Assembly (NCBI GenBank): GCA_038259855.1
Contig: JBBSOJ010000013.1
Span: forward strand, 1-25,441
Reading direction: 5' to 3'
Source: JBPOFM01 sp038259855
GTDB taxonomy: Bacteria; Bacteroidota; Bacteroidia; Flavobacteriales; Flavobacteriaceae
DNA: 25,441 bases
Below, in pieces: positions 24,301 through 25,441 of the stretch. The notes beneath the pieces are model-generated. The model saw only the letters and a list, made by a program, of their open reading frames with translations, made no database searches and was not told the DNA's origin. Positions within the stretch are counted from its first letter, which is position 1. Every line of letters begins with the position of its first letter. A program made the position numbers and the translations under genes.

Positions 24301-24345
24301 CGGTACAGTACAGGATAGAAACCTTCAGAGGTGAATTTATATTTG
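24301..24345 (+). promoter_or_regulatory. Operator and promoter of rhaEW
   Basis: CGGTA-CAG-TACAG followed by GAT (24301-24316) is followed after 24 bp by TATATTTG (24338-24345), a perfect TAnnTTTG -7 box. The ATG is at 24369, giving a leader of roughly 20 bases. No TTG -33 box is present between them. This is the clearest promoter of the five and anchors the spacing rule. Confidence 0.7.
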
Positions 24346-24368
24346 TTTGAATCATTTTTTGAAACCAT

Positions 24369-25441
24369 ATGAAGAATCTTACTAAAAAATTCAATTTCGT
24401 TGACTATTTATGGAACGACGAAAAGGCCGAAAAATTAAAAGACGACCAAGTAGCATTGTTTTTGTATCGCTCCAATATTTTAGGGGCGGATTTAAGAATC
24501 ACCAATTACGGTGGTGGAAACACCAGTTGCAAAACCATTGAGAAAGACCCATTGACGAATGAAGAAGTTGAAGTTATGTGGATTAAAGGTTCTGGAGGTG
24601 ATATAGGGACATTGAACCGAGCAGGAATTGCAGGTCTGTATACTGGAAGATTACGAGATTTGAAGAACGTCTATGAAGGACTTTCGGACGAAGACCGAAT
24701 GGTAGGACTTTTTGATCATTGTATTTATGATTTAGATAGCAAAGCTCCTTCAATTGACACACCTTTACATGGATTGCTTCCATTCAAACATATTGACCAT
24801 TTACACCCTGATGCGTTGATTGCAGTGGCAGCAGCAAAGGATAGTGAAAAAGTGACCAAAGAAATTTGGGGGGACACGATGGGCTGGGTGCCGTGGCAAC
24901 GCCCTGGTTTTGACTTGGGACTTCAGTTGGAAAAATGCCTGAATGACAATCCTGAAATTAGGGGCATTGTCTTGGGAAGTCATGGCCTGTTTACTTGGGG
25001 AGACACCTCTTACGAATGTTATATGAATAGTTTGGAAGTCATCGAAATGGCTTCACAATATATTGAAGATAAAGTCAAAGAAAAAGGTAGCGTTTTTGGT
25101 GGTGAAAAAGTAAAGAGTTTAGCAAAAGAGGAACGCTCCGATAAAGCAGCACAATTAATGCCCTTATTAAGAGGTTTGTGCTCTTCAGAAAACAGAATGA
25201 TTGGTCATTTTTCAGATAGTGATGTAGTAATGCAATACATTAATAGTCACGATTTAGAACGCTTGGCACCGATGGGAACTTCGTGTCCAGACCATTTTTT
25301 ACGAACAAAAATACAACCGTTGGTATTGGATTTAAAAACTGATGAAGATGTCAGTGATACAGATGCCATCCTTAAAAAATTGGAACCTGCATTTGATGCA
25401 TACCGCAAAGAATACGAAGCCTATTACAATAAATGTAAGCG
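24369..25441 (+). CDS. rhaEW: Rhamnulose-1-P aldolase/lactaldehyde dehydrogenase, partial
   Basis: The first 357 codons of a bifunctional enzyme that runs off the right edge. The visible part is the class II aldolase-like half, which would split L-rhamnulose 1-phosphate into dihydroxyacetone phosphate and L-lactaldehyde; the short-chain dehydrogenase half that oxidises lactaldehyde would lie beyond the window (full length usually near 700 residues). Seen here: NYGGGNTSCK (46-55), WIKGSGGDIGTL (71-82), TPLHGLLPFKHIDHLHPDA with His134/141/144/146, and LGSHGLFTWGD with His205, typical of this family's metal and phosphate sites. There is no signal peptide, as expected for a cytoplasmic enzyme. 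It is divergent from the GntR regulator and has an operator upstream, linking rhamnose catabolism to the PUL. The start follows directly after the -7 box and leader. Confidence 0.95.
   Translation, partial: MKNLTKKFNFVDYLWNDEKAEKLKDDQVALFLYRSNILGADLRITNYGGGNTSCKTIEKDPLTNEEVEVMWIKGSGGDIGTLNRAGIAGLYTGRLRDLKNVYEGLSDEDRMVGLFDHCIYDLDSKAPSIDTPLHGLLPFKHIDHLHPDALIAVAAAKDSEKVTKEIWGDTMGWVPWQRPGFDLGLQLEKCLNDNPEIRGIVLGSHGLFTWGDTSYECYMNSLEVIEMASQYIEDKVKEKGSVFGGEKVKSLAKEERSDKAAQLMPLLRGLCSSENRMIGHFSDSDVVMQYINSHDLERLAPMGTSCPDHFLRTKIQPLVLDLKTDEDVSDTDAILKKLEPAFDAYRKEYEAYYNKCK

Noticed and set aside
1..25441. CRISPR arrays, tRNA/rRNA genes, insertion sequences
   Set aside because: No regularly spaced repeats, cloverleaf-like segments, transposase genes or terminal inverted repeats were found by reading.

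Overview
The window reads as a polysaccharide utilisation locus (PUL) from a marine-type Bacteroidota, most likely a flavobacterium. The reasons are AT-rich DNA, a SusC/SusD pair, TAnnTTTG-like -7 promoter boxes, A-rich leaders with little Shine-Dalgarno signal, and an abundance of sulfatases. Three genes belong to L-rhamnose metabolism or rhamnose release: L-rhamnose mutarotase (rhaM), two different alpha-L-rhamnosidase families (GH78-like and GH106), and the rhamnulose-1-phosphate aldolase/lactaldehyde dehydrogenase gene (rhaEW-type, cut by the window end). With a GH120 beta-xylosidase and four S1-type sulfatases, the inferred substrate is a sulfated rhamnose-rich, xylose-containing glycan, such as an ulvan side fraction or an algal rhamnan/xylorhamnan. 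No polysaccharide lyase is present here.

Layout. On the minus strand, 6915 to 32 holds a lipoprotein sulfatase, GH106, GH78-like enzyme and rhaM, with a possible further gene starting at base 27 and leaving the window. A 427-bp divergent promoter region (6916-7342) separates this from plus-strand susC, susD and two more sulfatases (7343-15484). A converging minus-strand operon (23006 to 15507) encodes a DUF5722 protein, a GH99/GH71-like protein without signal peptide, a fourth sulfatase and a GH120 enzyme. At the right edge a minus-strand GntR-type regulator with a LacI-like ligand domain (23133-24179) is divergent from rhaEW (from 24369).

Two observations stand out. First, a shared imperfect palindrome, CNGYA-N3-YRCAG followed by GAT, lies upstream of all five other transcription starts (sulfatase-GH106, GH78-rhaM, susCD, DUF5722 operon, rhaEW). 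In four of the five a -7-like box follows after exactly 24 bp. This looks like the operator of one local regulon, most simply that of the adjacent GntR protein, joining glycan breakdown to rhamnose catabolism. Second, the DUF5722 gene ends in an A9 tract containing the classic slippery heptamer A AAA AAG in the zero frame. A -1 shift there would fuse it in frame to the following GH99-like protein, which has no signal peptide of its own.

How it would work (inferred): SusCD imports sulfated oligosaccharides; sulfatases strip sulfate; GH120, GH78-like, GH106 and possibly the two uncharacterised enzymes release monosaccharides; RhaM and RhaEW, with isomerase and kinase genes presumably outside the window, process rhamnose in the cytoplasm. 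Sequence families were assigned from remembered motifs; no database search was run.
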